Shown: positions 34,003-44,537, counted from the first letter of the stretch. The stretch: 64,000 nt of DNA from Pseudomonas yamanorum (GCF_900105735.1 NZ_LT629793.1:1736001-1800000), one strand, 5' to 3'. The notes: a model not told the origin generated them from the letters alone. Program-made: numbers and translations.

Positions 34003-34941
34003 TTAACCAAACAACCAATACCCCAACGCCGTCAGCACTACCACTGCCAGCACCGGCCGCAGGATGCGATAAGCCTTCGGATGCTTGCGCTTCCACTGCT
34101 TGACCACACCGCTGAAGCTGTCGCTGAAGCGCTTGCTCCAGGCATACGCCTGGTTGATCCCGCCAACGCGTTCGTCATCCAGGTTCTGCGGCGCGGTAGC
34201 GCGGCCCAGTTGGGCGCTGACCCAACGGTTGATGCGCGTCATCAGGCGGCTGCTCAGCGGGCGTTCGATGTCGCAGAACAGGATTACCCGGGTGTGCTCG
34301 GTTTCGTTCTTCACCCAGTGCACGTAGGTCTCGTCGAACATCACGTCTTCACCGTCACGCCAGGCATACACCTGGCCGTCGACGAAGATACGGCAGTCGT
34401 CGGAGTTCGGCGTGGACAGGCCCAGGTGGTAACGCAGGGAACCGGCAAACGGGTCACGGTGCGGGTTGAGGTGGCTGCCACCGGGCAACAGGGCAAACAT
34501 CGCGCCCTTGACGTTGGGAATGCTGCTGACCAGGGCCACGGTTTTCGGGCACAGCAGTTCAGCCGACGGCAACGGCTTGTCGTACCACTTGAGGTAGAAC
34601 CGCTTCCAGCCCTTCTTGAAGAACGAGCCGAAACCGGCATCGTTGTTCTTCTCGGCGGCGCGGATGTAACCCTCGTCGAACAGGTGCATGGCCTCTTCGC
34701 GAATCACTTCCCAGTTGTCCTTGAGCACGTCCAGCTCCGGAAACTTGCTGCGGTCCAGGTACGGCTTGGACGGCACGGCGGAGAAGATGTACATCAAGGC
34801 GTTATACGGGGCGAACAGCGCCGAATGGTTGACGAACTGACGCAACATCGGCAAGCGGGCCTTGCCACGCAAATGCACGTACAGCGTACTGCCGATAAAC
34901 AGCAGCAACACCGACAGTTTGGCGGCCAAAGAAAAGGTCAT
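34003..34941 (-). CDS. lpxO: Lipid A 2-hydroxylase LpxO
   Basis: A 312-residue Fe(II)/2-oxoglutarate-dependent dioxygenase of the aspartyl/asparaginyl beta-hydroxylase fold that adds a 2-hydroxyl to secondary acyl chains of lipid A. It is anchored by an N-terminal helix (AAKLSVLLLFIGSTLYVHL) and a C-terminal one (PVLAVVVLTALGYWLF), facing the cytoplasm. The iron and co-substrate region shows GGSHLNPHRDPFAGSLRYHLGL and FDETYVHWVKNETEHTRVILFCDIERP. P. aeruginosa has two such genes. Outer-membrane remodelling is the expected role. Confidence 0.88.
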   Translation of the reverse strand: MTFSLAAKLSVLLLFIGSTLYVHLRGKARLPMLRQFVNHSALFAPYNALMYIFSAVPSKPYLDRSKFPELDVLKDNWEVIREEAMHLFDEGYIRAAEKNNDAGFGSFFKKGWKRFYLKWYDKPLPSAELLCPKTVALVSSIPNVKGAMFALLPGGSHLNPHRDPFAGSLRYHLGLSTPNSDDCRIFVDGQVYAWRDGEDVMFDETYVHWVKNETEHTRVILFCDIERPLSSRLMTRINRWVSAQLGRATAPQNLDDERVGGINQAYAWSKRFSDSFSGVVKQWKRKHPKAYRILRPVLAVVVLTALGYWLFG

Positions 34942-35127
34942 GCAGCAACTCCTGGAAATAGGCGTCTGGCCATTAGCCTCCCATTATCGGGAAACCAGAC
35001 GTAGCAGCCGGCCATGATAAACACTCCGGGCCTCGGGAAAAACCCGCGCACTCCAACAATCAGCATCTAGCGGTGCGCGATAACGGGCCAATTATGCATA
35101 AGGGCCGCGCCATCGCGCTGATTTGAA

Positions 35128-36102
35128 TCAAGCCTGGTTTTCCTGATCGGTAAACAAATCGGCGAACAGCATGCTCGACAGGTAGCGTTCACCGGAGTCA
35201 GGCAGCACAACGACGATGGTCTTGCCCTGCATTTCCGGCTTCTCCGCCAGGCGCACCGCCACGGCCATTGCCGCGCCACAGGAGATACCGCAGAGAATCC
35301 CCTCCTCCTGCATCAGGCGCAACGCCATGGCCTTGGACTCTTCATCGCTGACCAGTTCGACTCGGTCGACCATCGACAGGTCGAGGTTTTTCGGCACAAA
35401 ACCGGCGCCAATGCCTTGGATCTTGTGAGGACTGGGCTTGATCTCTTCACCGGCCAGCGCCTGGGTAATCACCGGCGAGCTGATGGGCTCCACCGCCACC
35501 GACAAGATAGGCTTGCCCTGGGTGTTCTTGATATAGCGCGACACCCCAGTGATGGTGCCGCCGGTGCCTACGCCTGCTACCAGCACGTCCACGGCACCAT
35601 CGGTGTCATTCCAGATTTCCGGACCGGTGGTTTTCTCGTGGATCGCCGGGTTGGCCGGGTTTTCGAACTGGGCCGGCATAAAATACTTGGCCGGGTCGCT
35701 GGCGAGGATTTCGCCGGCCTTTTCGATCGCGCCCTTCATGCCCTTGGCCGGCTCGGTCAACACCAGTTCGGCGCCGAGGGCCTTGAGCACCTTGCGGCGC
35801 TCGATGCTCATGGAAGCGGGCATGGTCAGCAACAACTTGTAACCACGAGCGGCGGCAACAAACGCCAGGCCGATGCCGGTATTGCCGGACGTCGGCTCGA
35901 CAATGGTCATGCCCGGCTTGAGTTTGCCGCTGCCTTCGGCGTCCCAGATCATGTTTGCGCCAATCCGGCATTTCACCGAATACCCCGGGTTACGCCCTTC
36001 GATCTTGGCCAGGATAGTCACGCCACGCGGGGCGATGCGGTTGATCTGAACCAGGGGCGTGTTACCGATGGAGTGCGCGTTGTCTGCAAAAATGCGGCTC
36101 AT
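35128..36102 (-). CDS. cysK: Cysteine synthase A
   Basis: A 324-residue PLP enzyme that makes cysteine from O-acetylserine and sulfide. The Schiff-base Lys44 is in [11 protein letters not shown], the substrate loop is TSGNTG (71-76), the phosphate loop is GVGTGGT and the pyridine-N Ser is in [12 protein letters not shown]. Length and motifs match CysK more than CysM. It is preceded by a divergent DUF748 gene, and nothing about CysB control can be read by eye. Confidence 0.93.
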   Translation of the reverse strand: MSRIFADNAHSIGNTPLVQINRIAPRGVTILAKIEGRNPGYSVKCRIGANMIWDAEGSGKLKPGMTIVEPTSGNTGIGLAFVAAARGYKLLLTMPASMSIERRKVLKALGAELVLTEPAKGMKGAIEKAGEILASDPAKYFMPAQFENPANPAIHEKTTGPEIWNDTDGAVDVLVAGVGTGGTITGVSRYIKNTQGKPILSVAVEPISSPVITQALAGEEIKPSPHKIQGIGAGFVPKNLDLSMVDRVELVSDEESKAMALRLMQEEGILCGISCGAAMAVAVRLAEKPEMQGKTIVVVLPDSGERYLSSMLFADLFTDQENQA

Positions 36103-36225
36103 GACGGGTCCTTAAGGCAATTTCAGGAAGGCCCCAAGGGTATGCCTCGTGTTGCGAGGCGTCCAGTCAAGCGAACGTCCGGCGACGGCAGCAGTCAATC
36201 GCCTACACGGATGGAGAAAATTCCC

Positions 36226-37302
36226 ATGAAACGTCGCTACAGTTGGCCCCTCTGGACCCTCGCCGGGGTCGTGGTACTGCTGGTCGTCCTGGATATCGCC
36301 CTGCCCTATCTGGTGCGCAACTACCTGAATGACAAACTCGCCGACATGGGCGATTACCGCGGCCAAGTCACCGATGTCGACCTGGCACTGTGGCGCGGCG
36401 CCTATCGAATCAACGGGTTGCAGATCGTCAAGGTCGACGGCAAGGTGCCGGTACCGTTCGTCAAGGCGCCGGTGATCGACCTGTCGGTCAGCTGGCATTC
36501 GCTGTGGTACGACCACGCGGTGGTGGCCGAGGCGCAGTTCATCAAGCCGGAACTGAATTTCGTCGACGGCGGCACCAACAAGCAGGCATCCCAGACCGGT
36601 CAGGGCACCGACTGGCGGGAACAACTGGGCAAACTGTTGCCGATCACCCTCAATGAGGTGCACATCAACGACGGGAAAATCGCCTTCCATAACTTCAGCT
36701 CGAAACCGCCGGTGAACATGTATGCCACTCAGGTCAACGCGACCTTCTACAACCTGACCAACGTGGTGGACGTCAAAGGCCAGCGCGACGCGCGTTTCGA
36801 TGGCAAGGCACTGTTTTTGGGCCAGGCGCCGCTGGAAGCCACCGCGACGTTTGACCCCTTGAGCAATTTCGAAAACTTCGAATTCCGCTTCCGGGCCCGG
36901 GATATCCAACTCAAGCGCATGAATGACTTCGCCTCGGCCTACGGCAAATTTGACTTCAATGCGGGCACCGGCGATCTGGTGGTCGAAGCCCAGGCCGAAA
37001 AAGGCCAATTGACCGGCTACATCAAGCCTTTGCTGCGCAACGTCGAGGTGTTCAACTGGCAACAGGATGTCGAGAACAAGGACAAGAGCATCTTCCGCTC
37101 GATCTGGGAGGCCGTGGTGGGCGCCAGCGAGACCGTGTTGAAAAACCAGAACAAAAACCAGTTTGCCACCCGCGTGGAGCTGAGCGGCAACGTGCACCAG
37201 CAAGATATCAGCGCGTTCCAGGCGTTTTTGCAGATTTTGCGCAACGGTTTCGTCCAGGCTTTCAACGCCCGCTATGAACAGCCCAAGCCCTCGACAGATT
37301 GA
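36226..37302 (+). CDS. DUF748 (AsmA-like) membrane-anchored protein
   Basis: A 358-residue protein with one N-terminal membrane anchor (WTLAGVVVLLVVLDIALPYLV). A periplasmic region of beta-rich repeats typical of DUF748/AsmA-like proteins follows (VTDVDLALWRGAYRINGLQI, ITLNEVHINDGKIAFHNFSSKPPVNMYATQVNATFYNLTN). It belongs to the wider group of proteins thought to bridge inner and outer membranes. The start at 36226 is set by GGAG nine bases upstream. It probably acts in envelope lipid homeostasis, by inference from the family. Confidence 0.82.
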   Translation: MKRRYSWPLWTLAGVVVLLVVLDIALPYLVRNYLNDKLADMGDYRGQVTDVDLALWRGAYRINGLQIVKVDGKVPVPFVKAPVIDLSVSWHSLWYDHAVVAEAQFIKPELNFVDGGTNKQASQTGQGTDWREQLGKLLPITLNEVHINDGKIAFHNFSSKPPVNMYATQVNATFYNLTNVVDVKGQRDARFDGKALFLGQAPLEATATFDPLSNFENFEFRFRARDIQLKRMNDFASAYGKFDFNAGTGDLVVEAQAEKGQLTGYIKPLLRNVEVFNWQQDVENKDKSIFRSIWEAVVGASETVLKNQNKNQFATRVELSGNVHQQDISAFQAFLQILRNGFVQAFNARYEQPKPSTD

Positions 37303-37444
37303 TCTTCAACGTGACTGCCCATTCAGAGACTGAATAGCCCGTCTGCGTTCACAGTCGCCGGGGCTGCGCGGTATAGTCGGGCAAAGCTGATTACTCGCCC
37401 GCTTCGGTCCCCGACCGTTCGGCGTCACGTTCGAGGATTGATAG

Positions 37445-38290
37445 ATGAAGTTCGAAGGCACCCAGGCCTACGTTGCCACCGATGACCTGAAACTGGCCGT
37501 CAACGCCGCCATCACACTGGAGCGGCCACTGCTGGTCAAGGGCGAACCGGGCACCGGCAAGACCATGCTCGCCGAGCAACTGGCCGAAACCTTTGGCGCC
37601 AAGCTGATCACCTGGCACATCAAGTCCACCACCAAGGCCCATCAGGGCCTGTACGAGTACGACGCGGTGAGCCGCCTGCGGGACTCGCAGCTGGGCGTGG
37701 ACAAGGTGCATGACGTACGCAACTACCTGAAAAAGGGCAAGCTCTGGGAAGCCTTCGAGTCCGAGGAACGGGTCATCTTGCTGATCGATGAAATCGACAA
37801 GGCCGACATCGAATTCCCCAACGACCTGCTGCAAGAACTCGACAAGATGGAGTTCTACGTCTACGAAATCGACGAGACCATCAAGGCCAAGAAACGCCCG
37901 ATCATCATCATTACCTCCAACAACGAAAAAGAGCTGCCGGACGCGTTCCTGCGCCGCTGCTTCTTCCACTACATCGCCTTCCCGGACCGCACCACCCTGC
38001 AAAAGATCGTCGACGTGCACTACCCGGACATCAAGAAGGACCTGGTCAGCGAGGCACTCGATGTGTTCTTCGACGTGCGCAAGGTACCGGGCCTGAAGAA
38101 AAAACCGTCCACTTCCGAACTGGTGGACTGGCTGAAACTGCTGATGGCCGACAACATCGGCGAAGCGGTACTGCGCGAGCGCGACCCCACCAAGGCCATC
38201 CCGCCCCTGGCCGGTGCCCTGGTGAAAAACGAGCAGGACGTGCAGTTGCTGGAGCGCCTGGCGTTCATGAGCCGTCGCGGTAACCGATAA
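37445..38290 (+). CDS. MoxR-family AAA+ ATPase
   Basis: A 281-residue AAA+ chaperone-like ATPase with Walker A GEPGTGKTM (about residues 33-41), Walker B VILLIDEIDKAD, sensor 1 IITSNNEKELPDAFLRRC and the C-terminal lid domain. The MoxR group remodels or activates partner proteins, usually encoded next door with a VWA domain. That is the case here: the VWA gene starts 11 bp after the stop. GAGG precedes the start. The client pathway is unknown in this organism. Confidence 0.9.
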   Translation: MKFEGTQAYVATDDLKLAVNAAITLERPLLVKGEPGTGKTMLAEQLAETFGAKLITWHIKSTTKAHQGLYEYDAVSRLRDSQLGVDKVHDVRNYLKKGKLWEAFESEERVILLIDEIDKADIEFPNDLLQELDKMEFYVYEIDETIKAKKRPIIIITSNNEKELPDAFLRRCFFHYIAFPDRTTLQKIVDVHYPDIKKDLVSEALDVFFDVRKVPGLKKKPSTSELVDWLKLLMADNIGEAVLRERDPTKAIPPLAGALVKNEQDVQLLERLAFMSRRGNR

Positions 38291-38301
38291 GGGCGATTGC
38301 C

Positions 38302-39480
38302 ATGCTGCTCAACCTGTTCAATGAAATGCGTGCAGCCAAGGTGCCGGTCTCGGTGCGTGAGCTGCTGGACCTGATCAACGCGCTGAAACAGCGCGTGACC
38401 TTCGCCGACATGGACGAGTTTTACTACTTGGCCCGGGCGATTTTGGTGAAGGACGAACGGCATTTCGACAAGTTCGACCGGGCCTTCGGCGCCTACTTCA
38501 ATGGCCTGGAAAAACTCGACGATCACCTGCAAGCACTGATTCCCGAAGACTGGCTGCGCAAGGAATTTGAACGCTCGCTGACCGACGAAGAGCGCGCGCA
38601 GATCCAGTCCCTCGGCGGTCTCGACAAGCTCATCGAGGAGTTCAAGAAGCGTCTAGAAGAACAGAAGGAACGCCACGCCGGCGGCAACAAATGGATCGGC
38701 ACCGGCGGCACCAGCCCGTTCGGCTCCGGCGGTTTCAACCCCGAAGGCATTCGCGTGGGTGATGCCGGCAAGCGCCAGGGCAAAGCGGTCAAGGTCTGGG
38801 ACCAGCGCGAGTACAAGAACCTCGATGATTCGGTGGAACTGGGCACCCGCAACATCAAGATCGCCCTGCGCCGCCTGCGCAAGTTCGCGCGTCAGGGGGC
38901 GGCGGAAGAGCTGGACATCGACGGCACCATCGACCATACGGCACGCGATGCCGGGTTGCTGAATATCCAGATGCGCCCGGAGCGGCGTAACACCATCAAG
39001 CTGCTGTTGCTGTTCGACATCGGCGGCTCGATGGATGCCCATGTGAAGACCTGCGAAGAGCTGTTCTCCGCGTGCAAGACCGAGTTCAAGCACCTGGAGT
39101 ATTTCTACTTCCACAACTTCATTTATGAATCGGTGTGGAAGAACAACATGCGCCGGGGCTCGGAACGCACCTCGACCCAGGATCTGCTGCACAAGTACGG
39201 CGCCGACTACAAAGTGATCTTTATCGGCGATGCGGCCATGGCGCCGTATGAAATCACCCAGGCTGGCGGCAGCGTCGAGCACTGGAATGAAGAGCCCGGG
39301 TATGTGTGGATGCAGCGGTTCATGGAGAAGTACAAGAAGCTGATCTGGATTAATCCGTACCCGAAAGACACTTGGGGCTATACGGCGTCCACCGGGATAG
39401 TCCGGGACTTGATCGAGGACCAGATGTTTCCGCTGACGTTGCGTGGGCTTGAGGAAGGGATGCGCTTTTTGTCGAAGTAA
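38302..39480 (+). CDS. VWA-domain CoxE-like partner of MoxR
   Basis: A 392-residue cytoplasmic protein. A helical N-terminal part (LLDLINALKQRVTFADMDEFYYLARAILVKDERHFDKFDRAFGAYF) resembles the CoxE family. A Gly-rich linker (GTGGTSPFGSGGFNPEG) follows, then a von Willebrand A fold whose metal site starts LLLFDIGGSMDAH. The MIDAS is D-x-G-x-S, as is usual in this subgroup, not D-x-S-x-S. It pairs with the MoxR ATPase upstream. A REP doublet follows the stop. Confidence 0.87.
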   Translation: MLLNLFNEMRAAKVPVSVRELLDLINALKQRVTFADMDEFYYLARAILVKDERHFDKFDRAFGAYFNGLEKLDDHLQALIPEDWLRKEFERSLTDEERAQIQSLGGLDKLIEEFKKRLEEQKERHAGGNKWIGTGGTSPFGSGGFNPEGIRVGDAGKRQGKAVKVWDQREYKNLDDSVELGTRNIKIALRRLRKFARQGAAEELDIDGTIDHTARDAGLLNIQMRPERRNTIKLLLLFDIGGSMDAHVKTCEELFSACKTEFKHLEYFYFHNFIYESVWKNNMRRGSERTSTQDLLHKYGADYKVIFIGDAAMAPYEITQAGGSVEHWNEEPGYVWMQRFMEKYKKLIWINPYPKDTWGYTASTGIVRDLIEDQMFPLTLRGLEEGMRFLSK

Positions 39481-39507
39481 CCTGTTTCCCAGACAACCAC
39501 GATCAAA

Positions 39508-39597
39508 TGTGGGAGCGGGCTTGCTCGCGAAGACGGTGTATCAGCCAATATATTCGGTGACTGACACTGCGCTTTCGCGAGCAAGCCCGCTCCCACA
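39508..39597. repeat. REP doublet, GTGGGAGCGGGC subtype
   Basis: Units at 39508-39530 and 39575-39597 are perfect inverted copies of the same 23-bp sequence with core GGGAGCGGGCTTGCTCGCGA. They form a head-to-head pair 3' of the VWA gene and 3' of pxpC, between converging genes. Confidence 0.92.
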
Positions 39598-39616
39598 CTT
39601 TGTCCTGCGGTGGTCT

Positions 39617-40540
39617 TTAGTTTCTGGCGAAGCGGCGTAAATACTCCACCTGCTGCCGATGCGCCGTCTCCTGCATCACCGGCGCCAACCTCACCTTCTC
39701 CCCCGGCAAACACTGCGCCAGCCGCGCCAGCGCCAATGGCGTCAACGCACCCAGTCGCGGATAACCGCCAATGGTCTGCCGATCATTGAGCAATACAATC
39801 GGCTGCCCATCCGGTGGCACCTGGATCGCGCCCAGCGGGATGCCTTCCGAAATCAGCGACGGTCCCTGATATTCCAGCGGTGTGCCGAGCAAGCGCATGC
39901 CCATGCGGTCGGCACGGCTGTCGAGGGTCCATTCACTGTTGAACACGTCAAACAGACTCTGCCCGCCGAACTGGCCGATCTGCGCCCCGAGGATCACCTC
40001 CAGTGGCGCCTTCGAATCCAGTTTCGGCAATTGCTCCGCAGACAACACCCGCATCGCACCGCCCACACCTGAATAGCTCAACTGCGCACCTTCAGCCAGC
40101 GCTCGGCCAAAGCCATCCAGCCCGCCCAGTTCTTCACGCGCCACCGTAGCGCAACTGCCCAGCACCTGCGGCGCATCAAACCCGCCCGGCGCTGCCAGGT
40201 AGGCCCGCGCGCCGCTGAACGGCTGGGTAAACCGCAAACGCTGGCCTTTTTGCAGAATAAAACTGCGCCCCGGGCTGATCGCTCTTTCATCGACATAAGC
40301 GCCCAAATCCGCCCCGGCCAGCGCCAGCAGACAATAGTCCTCGGCTTGCACGGTGAAGCCACCCAAGGTGATTTCCACCACGGGCGCATCCAGGGCATTG
40401 CCCAGCAACCAATTGGCCCACGACATCGACACCCAATCCAGCGCGCCGCCCTGGGTCACGCCCAAGTGCCTTACGCCAAAACGTCCAGCGTCCTGCAACA
40501 AGCACAGCGGGGTGCTGGCCTCGATCAACAAGCGGCTCAT
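39617..40540 (-). CDS. pxpC: 5-oxoprolinase subunit C
   Basis: A 307-residue subunit of the PxpABC ATP-dependent 5-oxoprolinase, which hydrolyses 5-oxoproline to glutamate. It has the biotin-dependent carboxyltransferase-like (KipA) fold: LLQDAGRFGVRHLGVTQGGALDWVSMSWANWLLGN, GADLGAYVDERAIS, FNSEWTLDSRADRMGMRLLG and the conserved SEGIPLGAIQVPPDGQPIVLLNDRQTIGGYP. It overlaps pxpB by 4 bp (ATGA), last in the operon. Confidence 0.92.
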   Translation of the reverse strand: MSRLLIEASTPLCLLQDAGRFGVRHLGVTQGGALDWVSMSWANWLLGNALDAPVVEITLGGFTVQAEDYCLLALAGADLGAYVDERAISPGRSFILQKGQRLRFTQPFSGARAYLAAPGGFDAPQVLGSCATVAREELGGLDGFGRALAEGAQLSYSGVGGAMRVLSAEQLPKLDSKAPLEVILGAQIGQFGGQSLFDVFNSEWTLDSRADRMGMRLLGTPLEYQGPSLISEGIPLGAIQVPPDGQPIVLLNDRQTIGGYPRLGALTPLALARLAQCLPGEKVRLAPVMQETAHRQQVEYLRRFARN

Positions 40541-41241
40541 GCCTGGGCCTCCAACGGTGTGTCATCGCCACCCAGGTTGATGAATTCGCTATGGCTCACC
40601 GCTTCGTAACGCACGGTGTCCCCCGGCTGCATGAGGCTGTAGCCCTCGCGCTCTCGATCAAACAGCTTGGCCGGTGTGCGGCCGATCAGGTTCCAGCCAC
40701 CCGGCGATACCACCGGATAGGCCGCCGTCTGCCGCTCGGCGATCCCCACGCTGCCGGCCGCCACCCGCTTGCGCGGCGTATTGAGCCGTGGAGCTGCGAG
40801 CAGTTCGTCCACCAGGCCCATAAAGGCAAACCCCGGGGCAAAGCCCAAGGCGAACACCTGATATTCGTGCTGGCTGTGGCGACGGATCACCTCCTCCACC
40901 GCCAGCCCACTGCGCTGCGCGAGCAACGGCAGTTCGGGGCCGACGCGCAGGTCATACCAGACTGGCAACACATGGCATTGCCCGCTGCCCTTGGGCTTTG
41001 GCTGCAGCGCTTCAAGCGCCTGATCGATCAACTCCCGCGCCTGGGCCGGGCTCAGCGCCATCAGGTCGTAATGCACCATCAGGGTCGTGTAGGACGGCAC
41101 CAGGTCCACCAGCGCCGGGCCAAAACCTTCCCGCAAACGGCGGGTGGCGGCGAGCATCCAGGGCATGTTGTCCTCGGCGATCACATCAAACAGGCGCACC
41201 ATCAGGCTGTCGATGGCTACGACTTCAATCCGTGGTTTCAT
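40537..41241 (-). CDS. pxpB: 5-oxoprolinase subunit B
   Basis: A 234-residue KipI-like subunit. Key strings are [111 protein letters not shown] and C together form the oxoproline-phosphorylating part of the enzyme. Both ends overlap the neighbours by 4 bp, indicating translational coupling. Confidence 0.92.
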   Translation of the reverse strand: MKPRIEVVAIDSLMVRLFDVIAEDNMPWMLAATRRLREGFGPALVDLVPSYTTLMVHYDLMALSPAQARELIDQALEALQPKPKGSGQCHVLPVWYDLRVGPELPLLAQRSGLAVEEVIRRHSQHEYQVFALGFAPGFAFMGLVDELLAAPRLNTPRKRVAAGSVGIAERQTAAYPVVSPGGWNLIGRTPAKLFDREREGYSLMQPGDTVRYEAVSHSEFINLGGDDTPLEAQA

Positions 41242-41981
41242 GCTGGGGTCAACGCCTCGCGGATGCGCTGCACGGCGGCCACCGAGCTGGCGTTATCGCC
41301 GTGTACACACAAGGTATTGGCCTGCAGGTGCAACGGGCTGCCGTCGCTGGCGACCAGATGCTCACCCCGGGCGATGATCAAGGCCTGCTGGATGATCTTT
41401 TCCGGATCGTGGTGCACCGCCCCCGGCAACTGGCGGGAGACCAGATGGCCAGCGCTGTCATAAGCACGATCGGCGAAGGCTTCGAACCACAGGGTCACGC
41501 CATATTCGTCGCCCAGGGCCTGGGCAGCGCTGTTGTCGCGGGTGGCCATCAGCATCAACGGCAGACTGGCGTCGTAGGCCGCCACGGCCTGGATCACCGC
41601 ACGCAATTGCGCCGGCTTGGCCATCATGTCGTTGTACATCGCGCCATGGGGCTTGACGTAGCTGACCCGCCCGCCTTGGGCCCGGCAAATACCGTCGAGG
41701 GCGCCGATCTGGTAGTGCAACAGGTCCTGGATTTCCTGCGGGGTGTAGGCCATGGAGCGGCGGCCGAAACCCTGCAAGTCCTGGTACGCCGGGTGTGCGC
41801 CCACCTGCACGCCATGCTTGAAGGCCAGACTGACGGTCTTGCGCATGATGCTCGGGTCGCCGGCGTGGAAGCCGCAGGCAACGTTGGCGCAATCAATGAA
41901 AGGCATGACCTCGGCATCCAGACCCAAGGTCCAGTTGCCAAAGCTTTCTCCGATGTCGCAGTTCAATAGCAGGCGGCTCAC
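41238..41981 (-). CDS. pxpA: 5-oxoprolinase subunit A
   Basis: A 247-residue LamB/YcsF-family subunit: [40 protein letters not shown] at the N-terminus, then [29 protein letters not shown] and [14 protein letters not shown]. It completes ring opening of phosphorylated oxoproline. The start is GTG 41981, seven bases after CAGGAG; an upstream in-frame ATG would add an unrelated leader. First gene of the pxpABC operon, divergent from a LysR gene. Confidence 0.92.
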   Translation of the reverse strand: MSRLLLNCDIGESFGNWTLGLDAEVMPFIDCANVACGFHAGDPSIMRKTVSLAFKHGVQVGAHPAYQDLQGFGRRSMAYTPQEIQDLLHYQIGALDGICRAQGGRVSYVKPHGAMYNDMMAKPAQLRAVIQAVAAYDASLPLMLMATRDNSAAQALGDEYGVTLWFEAFADRAYDSAGHLVSRQLPGAVHHDPEKIIQQALIIARGEHLVASDGSPLHLQANTLCVHGDNASSVAAVQRIREALTPA

Positions 41982-42020
41982 GGTAGGGCTCCTGTAGGCT
42001 TTGTTTTTTTGTAGTGTGGG

Positions 42021-42035
42021 ATCTTTTACCAAGAT
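42021..42035. promoter_or_regulatory. LysR-type box between pxpA and LysR gene
   Basis: ATCTT-TTACC-AAGAT, a perfect 5+5 bp inverted repeat that contains T-N11-A, the classical LTTR recognition form. It is 40 bp upstream of pxpA and 123 bp upstream of the divergent LysR gene, the place expected for a site controlling pxpABC. Confidence 0.5.
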
Positions 42036-42157
42036 CTCGCAACGATGTTGTCCTGAACCCCAACGACGCTTATCGTGAGACAGCTCGATTTTTGGCGTTT
42101 GCGACACGCTGCGTCCAACTAATAAAAACCGATCCATGCATAAGAAAAGTTGATCCC

Positions 42158-43096
42158 ATGAATTTGAAGTTCCTCGAAACCTTCGTCTGGGTGGCCAAGC
42201 TCAAGAGCTTTCGCCTGACGGCGGAGAAGCTGTTCACGACCCAGGCCTCGATCTCCAGCCGCATCGCCGTGCTGGAAAGCGAGCTGGGGGTGAAGCTGTT
42301 CCTGCGCGACTCCCGGGGGGTGAGCCTGACGCCGGAGGGCTTGAAGGTGCTCGATTATGCCGAGCAGATGATGGCGACCATGCAAGGGCTCAAGCAGTCC
42401 CTGGAAACCACCAGCAGCAAGGTCGGGCGTATCCGCATCGGGGTGATGGACACGGTGATCCACACTTGGCTAAGCGCGCTGGTGGCAGAACTGACGGACC
42501 ACTTCCCACGGGTGGAAATCGAGTTGGTCGCCGATACCGCGCTGAACCTCAGCGATCAGTTGCAAAAAGGCTTTCTCGACCTGATCCTGCAAACCGACCT
42601 GCTGCGCCAGGAAACCGTGCGCAGCCTGGAACTTGCCAGCCATCCCATGGGCTGGATCGTCGCCAGCCACTCGATCTACAACCGCGACTACGCGTCCCTC
42701 GCCGAACTGGCCCAGGAGCGCATCATCACCTACTCGAAAAACTCCTGTCCGCACCAGGACGTGCTCAGCCTGATGCAGGCGAACGGCGTAGCCGCGCCAC
42801 GAATGAGCTGTGTGAACTCGGTGTCGGCGATCACCCGCCTGCTGCGGGACGGGTTCGGGATTGGTGCGTTTCCGCCCGTATTGGTCAGCGAAGAGTTGGC
42901 ACGAGGAGAATTGACCATGCTGCCCATGGAGCAACGACCACCGAACTTGCAGGTGGTGGTGTCGTGGCGAATAGGCGTGGAGTTGGTGGAGGAGATTGTG
43001 GCGCTGTGCCAGAGCGTGGTGGAGCGGTATGCGCAGAAGGTCGGCGAGGGTTTGATGGTGCTGAGCAAACCCATGCCACTGAAGGAACCGATTTAA
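42158..43096 (+). CDS. LysR-family transcriptional regulator of the pxp locus
   Basis: A 312-residue LTTR with [64 protein letters not shown] and an effector domain ([40 protein letters not shown]). It is divergent from pxpABC with an LTTR box between them, so control of 5-oxoproline use is the likely job. ATG 42158 gives the family-standard start. A REP doublet follows 3 bp after the stop. Confidence 0.88.
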   Translation: MNLKFLETFVWVAKLKSFRLTAEKLFTTQASISSRIAVLESELGVKLFLRDSRGVSLTPEGLKVLDYAEQMMATMQGLKQSLETTSSKVGRIRIGVMDTVIHTWLSALVAELTDHFPRVEIELVADTALNLSDQLQKGFLDLILQTDLLRQETVRSLELASHPMGWIVASHSIYNRDYASLAELAQERIITYSKNSCPHQDVLSLMQANGVAAPRMSCVNSVSAITRLLRDGFGIGAFPPVLVSEELARGELTMLPMEQRPPNLQVVVSWRIGVELVEEIVALCQSVVERYAQKVGEGLMVLSKPMPLKEPI

Positions 43097-43099
43097 AAC

Positions 43100-43188
43100 T
43101 GTGGGAGCGGGCTTGCTCGCGAATGCGGTGTACCAGCCAACCTATATGTCACTGACGCACTGCATTCGCGAGCAAGCCCGCTCCCACA
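43100..43188. repeat. REP doublet, GTGGGAGCGGGC subtype
   Basis: Units at 43100-43122 and 43166-43188, perfect inverted copies identical to those at 39508-39597, again between converging genes (LysR and DUF2937). Confidence 0.92.
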
Positions 43189-43206
43189 ATTTGACCGCGT
43201 CAGCCT

Positions 43207-43749
43207 TTAAAGCCCCTTGAGGTCCCGCTCTTCAATCGGCCGGCTCTGGCGCAGGCGCTTGCCGCCCAACACCACCCAGTCGATCAGGCGGAACAGGCAT
43301 TCCAGGCCAAACGACAACAGCATCGCCCCACCCAGGCCCCAGCCCATGGCTTCCGGGGTCAGTAACAGCATGTAGCTGTAGCCGTTCCAGGTTTCCTGGC
43401 GAATTGCCGGGTCGGCAGCCACGGCCACTTGCAGCGCGCGGATGTACCACGGGCCTTGCATCGCCTGGAACTGTTTATCCAGCGCTACCTGGCGGTCGAG
43501 CAACGTGCCCAGGCTGTTGGCATCGCTGCGAAACACCGGGTCGTCACTGGCACGGTAATGAGCCACCAGCGCCTGCAAATCGCCGTTGAAGAACTGCTGC
43601 GCCGTAGCATCAAAGCCGCGCAGGCCGGTCTGGGCCTCGATCAGATGGGCTTCGACGCGCTTGGCGTAGTCACTGATGAATCCCGGTACCTGCACACCGA
43701 CCAACAGACCCACGGCAAACAACACCAGTCGCAAATAGCTGAGCAACAT
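43207..43749 (-). CDS. DUF2937-like inner-membrane protein
   Basis: A 180-residue protein with an N-terminal membrane helix (YLRLVLFAVGLLVGVQVPGFI), a helical periplasmic segment and a C-terminal membrane helix (MGWGLGGAMLLSFGLECLFRLIDWVVL). The layout matches DUF2937. ATG 43749 is set by AAGGA. It follows the YafJ-like gene after 11 bp on the same strand, so the two are probably co-transcribed. Function is unknown. Confidence 0.75.
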   Translation of the reverse strand: MLLSYLRLVLFAVGLLVGVQVPGFISDYAKRVEAHLIEAQTGLRGFDATAQQFFNGDLQALVAHYRASDDPVFRSDANSLGTLLDRQVALDKQFQAMQGPWYIRALQVAVAADPAIRQETWNGYSYMLLLTPEAMGWGLGGAMLLSFGLECLFRLIDWVVLGGKRLRQSRPIEERDLKGL

Positions 43750-43760
43750 ATTCGACGTCC

Positions 43761-44537
43761 TTATTCCGTTTTGCCTTGGCTGACACATTCGCCGCGTCGC
43801 CACAGGCTCCACTGGCCCGGTTCGTAGCGGGTCCAGGTCTCGTTTTCGGTCAGGGGTTCGGTGGCAATCACCGTCACCACGTCATTGGGGGTGGTTTCGG
43901 CCTGAAAATCGACGATCACGTCGACATCTTTCAACCGTGCGGGGCCAAACGGCGCGCGCCGGGTGATCTGTGCCAGTTTGGTCGAGCAATAGCAGAACAG
44001 CCAGTCACCGTCGCTGAGCAGGCAGTTGAACACGCCCTTGCTGCGGTATTCGCTGCAGGCGGCGATCAGGTCAGGCAGCACCTGTTCGATGTCCACCGGT
44101 TCCGGGAACGCTTCACGGACTCGGTTGAGCAAATCGCAGAACGCCGCCTCGCTGTCGGTATCACCCACCGGGCGGTAGAACGTGGCGCGGGGGTTGAAGT
44201 CCGCCAGTTGGCCGTTATGCGCGAAGCACCAGTTGCGGCCCCACAGTTCACGCACGAACGGGTGGGTATTGGACAGGCACACCTTGCCCACATTGGCCTG
44301 GCGGATATGGCCAATCACCACTTCACTCTTGATGGGATAACGCTGCACCAGCAGCGCGACTTCCGATTCGCTGCTGGCCGCCGGGTCCTGGAACAACCGC
44401 AGGCCACGGCCCTCGTAGAAGGCGATACCCCAACCGTCGCGGTGGGGGCCGGTCCGTCCGCCGCGTTGCATCAGCCCGGTAAAGCTGAACACGATATCGG
44501 TCGGTACGTTGGCACTCATGCCCAATAATTCACACAT
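43761..44537 (-). CDS. Class II glutamine amidotransferase (YafJ-like)
   Basis: A 258-residue Ntn-type glutaminase domain with no fused synthase. Cys2 ([14 protein letters not shown]) becomes the nucleophile after Met removal. Supporting motifs are [48 protein letters not shown] and [15 protein letters not shown]. The physiological acceptor of the released ammonia is unknown for this family. It heads a short operon with the DUF2937-like gene. Confidence 0.87.
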   Translation of the reverse strand: MCELLGMSANVPTDIVFSFTGLMQRGGRTGPHRDGWGIAFYEGRGLRLFQDPAASSESEVALLVQRYPIKSEVVIGHIRQANVGKVCLSNTHPFVRELWGRNWCFAHNGQLADFNPRATFYRPVGDTDSEAAFCDLLNRVREAFPEPVDIEQVLPDLIAACSEYRSKGVFNCLLSDGDWLFCYCSTKLAQITRRAPFGPARLKDVDVIVDFQAETTPNDVVTVIATEPLTENETWTRYEPGQWSLWRRGECVSQGKTE

